A stretch of DNA of 64,000 nt from Melioribacteraceae bacterium (GTDB taxonomy: Bacteria > Bacteroidota > Ignavibacteria > Ignavibacteriales > Melioribacteraceae). The notes beneath the pieces were generated by a model, which was not told the origin of the DNA, ran no database searches, and was given only the letters and a program-made list of their open reading frames with translations. Shown here piece after piece: positions 52,299-60,300 of this stretch. The translations under genes were made by a program, and so were the position numbers. Location: the NCBI GenBank assembly GCA_035362835.1, contig DAOSDY010000001.1:248001-312000 (forward strand), in the 5' to 3' direction. Numbering within the stretch: the stretch's first letter is position 1; every line of letters starts with the position of its first letter.

Positions 52299-53173
52299 AA
52301 GTAATCTAATAGCGATTTTGGCAGAATGGTAGCTGCGAGTTTATAAGACATCTGAAGAACATAATCCTGATACTGAAGATCGACAATCAGTTTAGCAGGA
52401 TCGATATCCTGCTTTTTGGAAAGAAGATCCTGCGTGTTCAGTAATTGTTTTTCGAGTAATTCGCTGATATCATCAATGCGGTTAAGTTTATCGCCGTTGA
52501 GCGACTGAAGCGCGATAACAGAATTATAAGCTTTGTTGAGACGTTCTTTCAAAGTATTATCGGGAATATTGCCTGCATCGAGGGAATCGAGCAGATCATT
52601 CAATGAATCGATAAGGTCCGTATCTTCAATTTTATCACCAGTTAGGTTGATTGTATCTTTAATATTCTGTGTCAGCTGAACTTTGATTTCACCGGTATTT
52701 GTGGTGGCATTTCTTACGGCCCTGCCGTTGGGATCTATTTCATAAGGTGAATCGCTGAAGTCGGTTCCTCCGAAAATGTACATTCCATTTCTTTTTTCAT
52801 TAAGACTATCTACAACTGCGCTAATAGAACTTTTGATCGATTCTTTAACCGTTTCAAGATTTGAGGTGTTCAAAGCATTTTCCAGATTCATCACCTGAGA
52901 AATTATTTTTTGTGTCTGACCGGCGATGTCTTCAATCGATGCGATTGTAATATTCAGATAGTCCCTGGCATTAATAATATTCTTCTGATAAGTCTCAATC
53001 TTTTTTATTGCGGAATGAAGTTTAATCGCCTCCAGCGAGTCGCCTACATTATCCGATAAAGTTTCCAGCTTGGTATTATTTGTAATCTGGCTCTGGATTT
53101 TGAGTTTCTTTTCGTTAATACGGTTCTGATTATAAAGATATCTTTCCGACAATAAATTTTCGGTTATTCTCAT
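52295..53173 (-). CDS. flgL: hook-filament junction protein FlgL
   Basis: The 292-residue protein is flagellin-like: an N-terminal RITENLLSERYLYNQNRINEKK and a C-terminal KLIVDLQYQDYVLQMSYKLAATILPKSLLDYL pattern (read in shorter parts), with a GNIPDN..ERLNKAYNSV middle and the FGGTDFSDSPYEIDPNG block typical of FlgL. It forms the junction between hook and filament with FlgK. It follows flgK by 2 bases. Length is normal. No export chaperone other than FlgN is encoded nearby. Confidence 0.92.
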   Translation of the reverse strand: MRITENLLSERYLYNQNRINEKKLKIQSQITNNTKLETLSDNVGDSLEAIKLHSAIKKIETYQKNIINARDYLNITIASIEDIAGQTQKIISQVMNLENALNTSNLETVKESIKSSISAVVDSLNEKRNGMYIFGGTDFSDSPYEIDPNGRAVRNATTNTGEIKVQLTQNIKDTINLTGDKIEDTDLIDSLNDLLDSLDAGNIPDNTLKERLNKAYNSVIALQSLNGDKLNRIDDISELLEKQLLNTQDLLSKKQDIDPAKLIVDLQYQDYVLQMSYKLAATILPKSLLDYL

Positions 53174-53175
53174 AA

Positions 53176-54570
53176 TTACACCAATTGGATAATTGTTTCC
53201 ATCATTTCATTTACTACTTTGATCAGTTTTGCTGCGGCTTCATACGATCTCTGATATTTAATAACATTCGTCATTTCCTCGTCGATGGAAACTCCCGAAT
53301 AGGACGATTTCTGATTCATCAGCTGCTGAAGAACAAGACCGCTCGATTCCACCTTGTTATCACTAACAACTTTGTCAGTTCCGAAACTGTTTAGAATACC
53401 GGAATAGTTTTCAAGTATAGATTGATCGCCAAGCTCCGATAATTTGAGATCGCTTAATGATGCAATCAGATTTGCAACCGAACCGTTACCATCGTTTCCG
53501 GCCTGATCAGATACTGCAATGTTTTTAGGGTTATCGATTATATTCTGATTGATTTTAATTACCCCATTGACGAATGCGTTTTCCACATTACCGTTTACAT
53601 CCAGGTTTCCGAAGAACGGAATTCCCGTAGAAGAAACACCGTTCTGAGTTAATGTATATCCCTGCATGTGATACTGATTAACCCGATTGATGAAGGTTGA
53701 AGCAAGATTTTCCAGACCCTGTTTGTAATCGGGTATTTTATTGGAATAAAGGTCGGTTATGGAATAGAGTTCGCCGCCATTTAAAAGTGCAACAGCATTC
53801 TTATCATTCTTTGCAACTATTCTCATCTTATTATTTACGAATGCAACTTCAAACTCATTATGAACATTCTGATCGGCACCCTGAACACCTCCAACAGTAA
53901 CAATAGCAGCTCCGAACTGATTCATCTGAACTGACACATTAGTCAGTTTGCTCAGATTATCAATAAGGAGATCTCTTTTGTCCTTTAATTCACTTGCTTT
54001 AATACCGCGTGCTTCGGACTCATAAATTTTATGATTCAGTTCGGCAATTTCTTTCAGATATCCATTCATCTCATTGGTTTTAACAACCGCTTCTCTTTGG
54101 AGTACCGATTGAACATTCGCGAATCCTTCAAAGATTTCGGTGAACCTTTCGCTGAACCTCTGGGCTTTCTGGATCACCTGTGATCTAAGCTGAGTAGAAT
54201 TTGGATTAACGGCAAGTTCAGACCAGGAATTGAAGAACTCCCCGATATAGGCACTCAATCCGGAGTCTGATGGTTCGGCAATAATTGATTCGAGCTGTTG
54301 CAACAGTTCGGATCTCTTTTCGGCATCTGAAAGCGAGGATTGGTATTTTCTGACCTGACTGTCGAGCAGGTCGTTCTTTATTCTTACAACATCCTGAATT
54401 TTAACTCCAAGTCCGATCCCGGCCTGTGTCTCCTCAGTTGAAAAGACTGTCTTTTGTCTCGAATATTCAGGATTCCCTGCATTCGAAATATTCTGAGAAG
54501 TAACATCAATGGCACGCTGATAAGCGGCCATAGAGCGGACTGATATGTCGAGCAACCTGCCGATACCCAT
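53176..54570 (-). CDS. flgK: hook-associated protein FlgK
   Basis: The 464-residue protein starts like FlgK (LLDISVRSMAAYQRAIDVTSQNISNAGNPEYSRQ in two overlapping parts), has PSDSGLSAYIGEFFNSWSEL, and ends with EMTNVIKYQRSYEAAAKLIKVVNEMMETI. FlgK is the first hook-filament junction protein. It is shorter than enterobacterial FlgK (about 550), because the middle is reduced, which is common. A sigma-28-like sequence lies in the middle of the gene (53531-53557). It follows flgN. Confidence 0.93.
   Translation of the reverse strand: MGIGRLLDISVRSMAAYQRAIDVTSQNISNAGNPEYSRQKTVFSTEETQAGIGLGVKIQDVVRIKNDLLDSQVRKYQSSLSDAEKRSELLQQLESIIAEPSDSGLSAYIGEFFNSWSELAVNPNSTQLRSQVIQKAQRFSERFTEIFEGFANVQSVLQREAVVKTNEMNGYLKEIAELNHKIYESEARGIKASELKDKRDLLIDNLSKLTNVSVQMNQFGAAIVTVGGVQGADQNVHNEFEVAFVNNKMRIVAKNDKNAVALLNGGELYSITDLYSNKIPDYKQGLENLASTFINRVNQYHMQGYTLTQNGVSSTGIPFFGNLDVNGNVENAFVNGVIKINQNIIDNPKNIAVSDQAGNDGNGSVANLIASLSDLKLSELGDQSILENYSGILNSFGTDKVVSDNKVESSGLVLQQLMNQKSSYSGVSIDEEMTNVIKYQRSYEAAAKLIKVVNEMMETIIQLV
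53531..53557 (-). promoter_or_regulatory. sigma-28-like sequence inside flgK (weak candidate)
   Basis: TAAA (53554-53557), 15 bases, then ATCGATAA (53531-53538) on the minus strand fits the pattern. It lies within flgK, about 360 bases before flgL, so it may be a chance match or an internal promoter for flgL and the stator genes. Confidence 0.28.
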
Positions 54571-54571
54571 A

Positions 54572-55024
54572 TTAAACTCTCTTATTGACTAATTTTCGTT
54601 TTCCATTTCCCAAAAGGGATATCATCCGTTCCTTAATTATATTCCGGGAGACTTCAATCAATACGGAAAGCTGTGAATTGACGTGAGCAATTCGCAGAGC
54701 TTTTTCCTTCAACTCAGCCCGTACTTTATCTAGATACTTTTTCTCTTTTTCGAACAGGGAATGTGCTGCACCAAGCAATTCGTCGAATGTAAAACTTTTT
54801 AAGCTAACCGAATTTTCTTTTGCAAATTCCTCAATTAATCCCTTTCTCCGTTTTTCTTCTTCATCAATAACAATGAGCACTTTCTGTTCTGTTCTAATTG
54901 CATCTTCGAGGAGATTATAATTATCCGCAACAATGGCTTCTTTTTTAAGAACCAGAGTATTAAGAAGAAGGTCGAAATTCTTCTGCTGATTTTCAATGGA
55001 TGATATCAAATCTCGGACTGTCAT
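54572..55024 (-). CDS. flgN: FlgN-like flagellar export chaperone
   Basis: The 150-residue, all-helical, charged protein begins with DLISSIENQQKNFDLLLNTL, has an E-rich coiled coil, and a C-terminal segment ERMISLLGNGKRKLVNKRV. Size, helical nature and place right before flgK and flgL fit FlgN, the chaperone of both. The match is of general pattern and location; no single invariant motif exists in the family. It overlaps flgJ by 4 bases. Confidence 0.72.
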   Translation of the reverse strand: MTVRDLISSIENQQKNFDLLLNTLVLKKEAIVADNYNLLEDAIRTEQKVLIVIDEEEKRRKGLIEEFAKENSVSLKSFTFDELLGAAHSLFEKEKKYLDKVRAELKEKALRIAHVNSQLSVLIEVSRNIIKERMISLLGNGKRKLVNKRV

Positions 55025-55830
55025 ATTTCACTCTCGCTGAAATGATTTAAATAACCGATTACTTTTTCGATATAATTCTTCGTTTCATCAAATGGAGGAA
55101 CGCCATTGAATTTTTCTACATTCTGGGGGCCAGCATTATAAGCAGCCAGAGCAAGCTTCAAATCCCCACTATATTGTCGAAGCATCCGGGATAAATATTT
55201 AGTTCCGCCGTGGATATTTTGTCTGGGATCAAAGACATTTTTAACTCCCATATCCGAAGCCGTGGAATCAATTAACTGCATTAATCCTTTGGCTTTAGCC
55301 GAAGAAACGGCTTTATGATTGGCGGCTGATTCTGTGAGAATTACCGATTTTATCAGGTTTTTATCCAGCCCGAATTCATTTGAAGCCTCGTCAATCATAA
55401 TATCGAACTTATTTAATCTTTTTAAAGCTTCGCTGCTCGGTTTTATTTTAGTGTCCGCATCAACTTTGTCAATATTTATCCTTTCAACTGAACGGGACGG
55501 AATGGAATTTAGAAGGGGCGATAGTTCCTCGCCGGTAACTTTTCTATAGATTGCTTCGGCAATTCCGAGATTTTTACTTTTTGAAATCTGGGATGCAATC
55601 TGCTGTTCAAATATCGTATCGAACATATCATTACCGTAACCGGAATCACCGAGAATACCGCCGGTAGTAGAATTCATCGAGCGAAGCATCATAGAAGTAA
55701 GCAGACTTTCAAATTCGTTAGCGGCATTAGCAATCTTGGCTTTCTGCTTATCATCGAACCTCGATTTCGCTTGAGTAATCTGCGAAAGATGCTTTTCGTT
55801 ATTACTGACTTTTAGGGATATCTCTTTCAT
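55021..55830 (-). CDS. flgJ: FlgJ-type rod protein fused to a lytic transglycosylase (SLT) domain
   Basis: The 269-residue protein has two parts. Residues about 25-100 are the FlgJ rod-binding domain (ANEFESLLTSMMLRSMNST, then YGNDMFDTIFEQQIASQIS). Residues about 140-265 are a soluble lytic transglycosylase domain with the catalytic E167 in ILTESAANHK, GLMQLIDSTASDMG and ALAAYNAGPQNVEKF. The two are joined by an approximately 40-residue linker. FlgJ of enterobacteria has a glucosaminidase at this place instead; an SLT fused to the rod domain is a different solution for opening peptidoglycan for the rod. No signal peptide is seen, as expected for export by the flagellar apparatus. Confidence 0.9.
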   Translation of the reverse strand: MKEISLKVSNNEKHLSQITQAKSRFDDKQKAKIANAANEFESLLTSMMLRSMNSTTGGILGDSGYGNDMFDTIFEQQIASQISKSKNLGIAEAIYRKVTGEELSPLLNSIPSRSVERINIDKVDADTKIKPSSEALKRLNKFDIMIDEASNEFGLDKNLIKSVILTESAANHKAVSSAKAKGLMQLIDSTASDMGVKNVFDPRQNIHGGTKYLSRMLRQYSGDLKLALAAYNAGPQNVEKFNGVPPFDETKNYIEKVIGYLNHFSESEI

Positions 55831-55831
55831 G

Positions 55832-56929
55832 TTACATTATCACCAGTTCTGCAATTAGTGCCCCGGCTTCTTTGAGCGCCTGGAATATTGAAATTATATC
55901 TCTTGGCGAAACTTTGAGCGAGTTAAGAGCTGCCGCAACTTCCTGTACATTAGTTGCACCCTGGATAGCAACGGTATTGGTTGAATCCTGGTAAGCACTC
56001 GGGATAAGATTGTTAAAGAGTACTGTATTTCCTCTTGAGAAAGCACCGGGTTGTGAAATAACCGGATAGGAACGGATCTGAATATTCAGACTTCCATGCG
56101 TTATACTCACGGGCATAATTTTTACAGTGCTTCCGGCAACTACAGTTCCGGTTCTTTCATTCAGAACAACTTTGGCAACATCATCAACCTGAATTTCAAG
56201 ATTTTCTACTTCTGCAAGAAAGCCGATCAGATTATTCTGGCGGTCTGCGGGTATTACGATTAGAATTTCGGCGGCATCAACTGCTCTTGCAGAATTTTCA
56301 CCGAACTTTGTATTTAATGCCTGCATAATATTGTTGGAAGTAGTAAGATCCGGATCTTTAAGGAAGATGGAGATTTCGTCGAAGGAAGCAGGTTCAAGAT
56401 TAATCGATTCTTTAAGTGAGCCACCGCGCGGAATTCTTCCGGCAAGCGAATGATTTTTTGAGATCCGGTTCCCGGTAATCGTATTAATATCATACCCGCC
56501 AACAGAAATAGGACCCTGTCCGAATCCGTAGACTCTTCCGGAAATACCGGATAGGGGAGTCATAAGCAGCGTGCCTCCCTGCAAACTTGTTGCATCTCCC
56601 ATCGATGAAACAACAATATCAAATTCAGCGCCTGCTTTCAGACTTGAATTAAGTGTTGCCGTTACAATAACCGCAGCAACATTTTTAGTTTTAAGATCTG
56701 TTTGAGGAACAGTGATTCCGAATCTCTTAAGCATGCTTGAAACCGATTGAATGGTAAATGAGGATCTGTAACTATCCCCTGTTCCTGCCAGTCCGACAAC
56801 CAGGCCATACCCGATTATCTGCTCTGACCCGGTTCCGTTAAGGTAGGCAATATCCTTTATTCTCTGTGCAGAAATTAAATTATGAATTAGAATAAATAAA
56901 AGAATTGGAATAAAAATATTTCTTTTCAT
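55832..56929 (-). CDS. flgI: flagellar P-ring protein FlgI
   Basis: The ATG at 56929 follows AGGAACAG and gives a signal peptide (MKRNIFIPILLFILIHNLISAQ); the open frame to 56971 would overlap flgH. The 365-residue protein shows GYGLVVGLAGTGDSYRS, AAVIVTATLNSSLKAGAEFD and GTVVAGSTVKIMPVSITHG, all typical FlgI. The P-ring surrounds the rod in the peptidoglycan layer. It starts 9 bases after the flgH stop. FlgA (57512-58159) is its assembly chaperone. Confidence 0.95.
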   Translation of the reverse strand: MKRNIFIPILLFILIHNLISAQRIKDIAYLNGTGSEQIIGYGLVVGLAGTGDSYRSSFTIQSVSSMLKRFGITVPQTDLKTKNVAAVIVTATLNSSLKAGAEFDIVVSSMGDATSLQGGTLLMTPLSGISGRVYGFGQGPISVGGYDINTITGNRISKNHSLAGRIPRGGSLKESINLEPASFDEISIFLKDPDLTTSNNIMQALNTKFGENSARAVDAAEILIVIPADRQNNLIGFLAEVENLEIQVDDVAKVVLNERTGTVVAGSTVKIMPVSITHGSLNIQIRSYPVISQPGAFSRGNTVLFNNLIPSAYQDSTNTVAIQGATNVQEVAAALNSLKVSPRDIISIFQALKEAGALIAELVIM

Positions 56930-56937
56930 ATCTGTTC

Positions 56938-57507
56938 CTAAAAAATCCAATGGAAAAATTTTGTTAACCATCCAGGTTTCTGCGAATCATCTATAATACC
57001 GCTACCCTCGAAGGATATTTCCGCATCCGAAATATTGTATGAGAGAACCGAGTTATCAGCACCTATATCGCTGGGTCTTACTATTCCTTTTATATTAACG
57101 AGCTGTTCTTCGCCGTTGATAACAATTTTACGACTCCCCTTAATCAGCATATTTCCGTTTGCAAGGACAGAATCTACTGTAGCACTTATTTTTGTTCTAA
57201 CAACACCGGTAGCTTTTGTTGAACCAGACCCGCTGAATGAATTTCCGCTGTTAATGTTAAGATCAACGTTCGGAAGAGATGACTTATCGATCCCGCCGGA
57301 AAGTCCGAAACCAAGGTCGCTGCTTCTTCCTGCGGATGTTTCCGCATTGTTTGTTGCCTGGGAGGATTCCATCACAATAATTGTAACAGCATCACCTTTC
57401 TGGTTTGCTTTATTGTCTGAGAAAAGCGAAAATGCCGCATTTCTTCTCATATCCTGGGCGTTAATTAATACTGCTGAAAACAATATTATTAAAAAAAGTT
57501 TTTTCAT
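56938..57507 (-). CDS. flgH: flagellar L-ring protein FlgH without a lipobox cysteine
   Basis: The 189-residue protein has a signal peptide MKKLFLIILFSAVLINAQ and the FlgH body: SLFSDNKANQKGDAVTIIVME, ATGVVRTKISATVDSVLANGN and EQLVNIKGIVRPSDI. FlgH is usually a lipoprotein anchored in the outer membrane by an N-terminal Cys, but no Cys is seen here; the processed N-terminus would be Gln. The ring may therefore be held by protein contacts alone. It is preceded by flgA and followed by flgI. Confidence 0.92.
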   Translation of the reverse strand: MKKLFLIILFSAVLINAQDMRRNAAFSLFSDNKANQKGDAVTIIVMESSQATNNAETSAGRSSDLGFGLSGGIDKSSLPNVDLNINSGNSFSGSGSTKATGVVRTKISATVDSVLANGNMLIKGSRKIVINGEEQLVNIKGIVRPSDIGADNSVLSYNISDAEISFEGSGIIDDSQKPGWLTKFFHWIF

Positions 57508-57511
57508 GTCC

Positions 57512-58159
57512 CTACTCGATTAATAATACATTATACTTATCGATTATTCTTGCTGTAAATATCTTTTTCTGTTCAGAGATGACTCTGATTACATCGCCAA
57601 TATTTCCTTTTTCGCGTGCAGTAACTTCGGTTGTAATATCTACACCGTTTCCGCCGGCATGAAGCAGAAGCCGGTCTTCAGGAAGTATATCCGGAATAGT
57701 TTCCATCATTTCCTTTACAAGTACAGTTCCGTTTTTCAATCTGTTCCTGCTGCGCGATCCTGTAAGCTGATCTGTTTCCGAAACCGGTGTACCGTTCAGC
57801 AGCGCAACATCTTTTAATTCCTTTCTGAATTGAATCGAAGAGAGCATCTCGTCCCTGCTAATTTCCTGATTGGCAACGAGCACTGTTTTATAGAGTTTTA
57901 CTCTAAGTGTAATAAAGGATTTACTCGCGTTACCCTTTCGATCCACAATCTTTACCGGTACGAGAAGGAGGTTTTTGCTTAGTCGAGCTTCTCTCTCTTC
58001 GTCTATAAAATACTTCTGCGAACCTGCGGTTTTATCATCAATTACATATTCAATTCTTTCGTAATCGGGAAAAGTTTTCTCGAGATAAATCCTGATCTCT
58101 TTACCGGACTGAAAAGAGCCCTGGAAAATATTAAGCAATATGAGAAGTGCGGCTATCAC
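57512..58159 (-). CDS. flgA: P-ring assembly chaperone FlgA
   Basis: The 215-residue protein has an N-terminal hydrophobic signal segment and a SAF-like domain: VLVANQEISRDEMLSSIQF, then RSRNRLKNGTVLVKEMMETIP, and the C-terminal VDITTEVTAREKGNIGDVIRV and ARIIDKYNVLLIE. FlgA helps polymerisation of the P-ring in the periplasm. It lies between flgG and flgH in the usual order. The length matches the FlgA family. Confidence 0.88.
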   Translation of the reverse strand: MIAALLILLNIFQGSFQSGKEIRIYLEKTFPDYERIEYVIDDKTAGSQKYFIDEEREARLSKNLLLVPVKIVDRKGNASKSFITLRVKLYKTVLVANQEISRDEMLSSIQFRKELKDVALLNGTPVSETDQLTGSRSRNRLKNGTVLVKEMMETIPDILPEDRLLLHAGGNGVDITTEVTAREKGNIGDVIRVISEQKKIFTARIIDKYNVLLIE

Positions 58160-58164
58160 TTTTC

Positions 58165-58965
58165 TTATCCGCGTTTCAGATTGTTTGCCATAGTCATCAT
58201 TTCTTCAACAGTTTTAACTGTTTTAGAATTAATTTCATATGCTCTCTGGGATGCAATCATAGAGATCATTTCTTCGACTATATCCACATTAGAGGATTCC
58301 AGAAAACCCTGATGCAGTTCCCCAAAACCCTGGCTTCCCGGGGTTCCGAGAATCGGCTGGCCGGAGGAAGGTGTTTCTGCGTAGAGATTATCTCCCAATG
58401 CAATGAGTCCACCGTTATTCATAAAGCGTGCTAATTCAATTGAACCGAGGGATATGGTACTCTGATCCGAATTCAAAACTTCCACATTGCCGTCTTTTCC
58501 GATTGAGATTCCCACAACATCAGAGTTCAGCGTGAAGTCGGGTTCAAGTATATACCCGCTTGCAGTAACCATTTTTCCTTCCGCATTTACTTTAAAGGAT
58601 CCGTCGCGTGTATAAGCATAAGTTCCGTCGCTTTTTCTTACCTGGAAAAAACCTTCTCCCTGGATAGCAATATCGAACTGATTGTTAGTAGGCGTAATAT
58701 CACCCTGTTTAAAAATCTTTTGTGTGGAAGCAGGTTTTACACCGTTACCGACCTGTATTTTATTAGTCGAATTTTCATAAATGCCCGGTGTTGAAGTTGA
58801 AAGCGGATTTATGTTTACTTCCTGGTACATCAGGTCCTGGAACTCCGCCTTGTTTTTCTTGAATCCGGTTGTACTGATATTGGCAATATTATTGGAGATT
58901 ACTTCTATATTAATCTGCTGGGCATACATTCCGGAAGCTGCTGTTCTTAATGCTCTTGTTGGCAT
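58165..58965 (-). CDS. flgG: flagellar distal rod protein FlgG
   Basis: The 266-residue protein opens with the classical MPTRALRTAASGMYAQQINIE and ISNNIANISTTGFKKNKAEF, includes DITPTNNQFDIAIQGEGFFQV, and ends with SSNVDIVEEMISMIASQRAYEINSKTVKT, read in shorter blocks. FlgG forms the distal rod. Length of about 260 is normal. It follows flgF by 13 bases and precedes flgA. Confidence 0.96.
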   Translation of the reverse strand: MPTRALRTAASGMYAQQINIEVISNNIANISTTGFKKNKAEFQDLMYQEVNINPLSTSTPGIYENSTNKIQVGNGVKPASTQKIFKQGDITPTNNQFDIAIQGEGFFQVRKSDGTYAYTRDGSFKVNAEGKMVTASGYILEPDFTLNSDVVGISIGKDGNVEVLNSDQSTISLGSIELARFMNNGGLIALGDNLYAETPSSGQPILGTPGSQGFGELHQGFLESSNVDIVEEMISMIASQRAYEINSKTVKTVEEMMTMANNLKRG

Positions 58966-58978
58966 CTTTTACCTCTTA

Positions 58979-59689
58979 TTAAATTTTTCCAATTTGATTG
59001 GCCATGTCGAGTGACTGGTCCAGCGCTGCAATTACTTTCTGAGAAGTCTCATAAGCTTTATTCATCTGAATCATAGATTCCATTTCCAGAATCGGATTGG
59101 TATTCGATTGTTCAAGATATCCCTGGGAAATTTTAAAGTCGTTTTCATTAGCATAAACGTAGTTTTCTTCGGGTAAAAGGAAATTGGAACCGCCGCTTCT
59201 TACAAGTGTTTCGGGCGAATCGGCTTTTATAATCATCATCGAGTCGATTATCTGATCGCCAATTTTAATTTCGCCGGAACTGGAGATATTAATGACCGCA
59301 CCTTTTTCGAGTAGAGTATCTTCAAGGTTTATGGATCCATGCTGACCCATTACTTTCTTGCCGTTGGTATCTACCAGGAAACCTTCATCAGAGAGTTTGA
59401 ATCTTCCGTCCCGCGTAAGTTCTATTGAACCGTCGTTGCCTTTAAGAACGAAGAATCCTTCCCCGTAAAGAGCAACATCGAGAGGATTGGAGGTTAGTAT
59501 AGTTTCACCCTGATTCTGACTTGTAACTTTTTTTATTTCCCCGTTACCGAACTCATCGATATATTCCGCGAACGGGATTTCTCTTTTGTAAGCGGTTGTA
59601 TTAATATTCGCCAGGTTGTTTGCGATTATATCGATATTTTTGGTACGCTGTTCCAGACTCCTTGCTATGGTAAAAATTCCTTTAATCAT
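58979..59689 (-). CDS. flgF: flagellar proximal rod protein FlgF
   Basis: The 236-residue protein resembles FlgG but is shorter: TIARSLEQRTKNIDIIANNLANINTTAYKRE (two overlapping parts), SNPLDVALYGEGFFVLKG and a C-terminal LEQSNTNPILEMESMIQMNKAYETSQK. FlgF lies in the proximal rod. The rod genes flgB and flgC are not in this window. Confidence 0.92.
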   Translation of the reverse strand: MIKGIFTIARSLEQRTKNIDIIANNLANINTTAYKREIPFAEYIDEFGNGEIKKVTSQNQGETILTSNPLDVALYGEGFFVLKGNDGSIELTRDGRFKLSDEGFLVDTNGKKVMGQHGSINLEDTLLEKGAVINISSSGEIKIGDQIIDSMMIIKADSPETLVRSGGSNFLLPEENYVYANENDFKISQGYLEQSNTNPILEMESMIQMNKAYETSQKVIAALDQSLDMANQIGKI

Positions 59690-59703
59690 AATTTTCCTTT
59701 CAA

Positions 59704-60300
59704 CTATTTGCCGTATTCCAATATTTTAATTCTGGAGGCCAGAAGAATTTCCCCTTTGGAAATTTCGAGCTCTCTAGCTTGTGAACTAATATTTTGTCCG
59801 GCAAGTTTTTCTACAAATTTGTTTTTCCGTAGTAACAAACGGACTTTTCTCCTTTTCCTGTCAGGTTTCAGAATTAAGTTTTCCTCTCTAATCATAGCAA
59901 TCTTTTGTTTGAAACTATTTTTAACTTTTTTCTTCGCCCCGATTGCAATTCTTCTCGATATCACAGCAACAATGAGCAGTGCTGAAACAGAAATGAATAT
60001 GATTACCTCCGGTTTAAGAGAGTTGAAATAATCGATCAAGCCTGGTTTTTCAGTTTTTTTAATATTCATAACCGGAATCGAAATCCGGCCAGTTTCCTCA
60101 GTATTTTTATTTTCAACAGGTTTAAGTTCATCCTGAATAGCTTTCAATTTAGCGGATTCAATCTGGGCCTGAACAATTTTGCTGATGTTCACAGAATCCG
60201 GTTCCAGATAATTAATAGAACTGAGAACACTATCAATATTCACCTGAGCAGAATTAACACCGGCAAGGAAGAGAAAAACTGTAATTAGAATCTTATTCAT
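59704..60300 (-). CDS. unknown flagellar-operon membrane protein
   Basis: The 198-residue protein has a signal peptide (1-18, AGVNSAQ), a periplasmic part of about 75 residues, one hydrophobic helix (about 97-113, VIIFISVSALLIVAVI) and a very basic cytoplasmic tail. The last 28 residues (ISSQARELEISKGEILLASR) resemble the helix-turn-helix-like tail with a Gly-Glu pair found in some flagellar-operon membrane proteins of unknown function (DUF6115-like). It could be FliO-like by layout, but no FliO signature is evident. It lies between flgF and the degenerate kinase gene. Confidence 0.55.
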   Translation of the reverse strand: MNKILITVFLFLAGVNSAQVNIDSVLSSINYLEPDSVNISKIVQAQIESAKLKAIQDELKPVENKNTEETGRISIPVMNIKKTEKPGLIDYFNSLKPEVIIFISVSALLIVAVISRRIAIGAKKKVKNSFKQKIAMIREENLILKPDRKRRKVRLLLRKNKFVEKLAGQNISSQARELEISKGEILLASRIKILEYGK

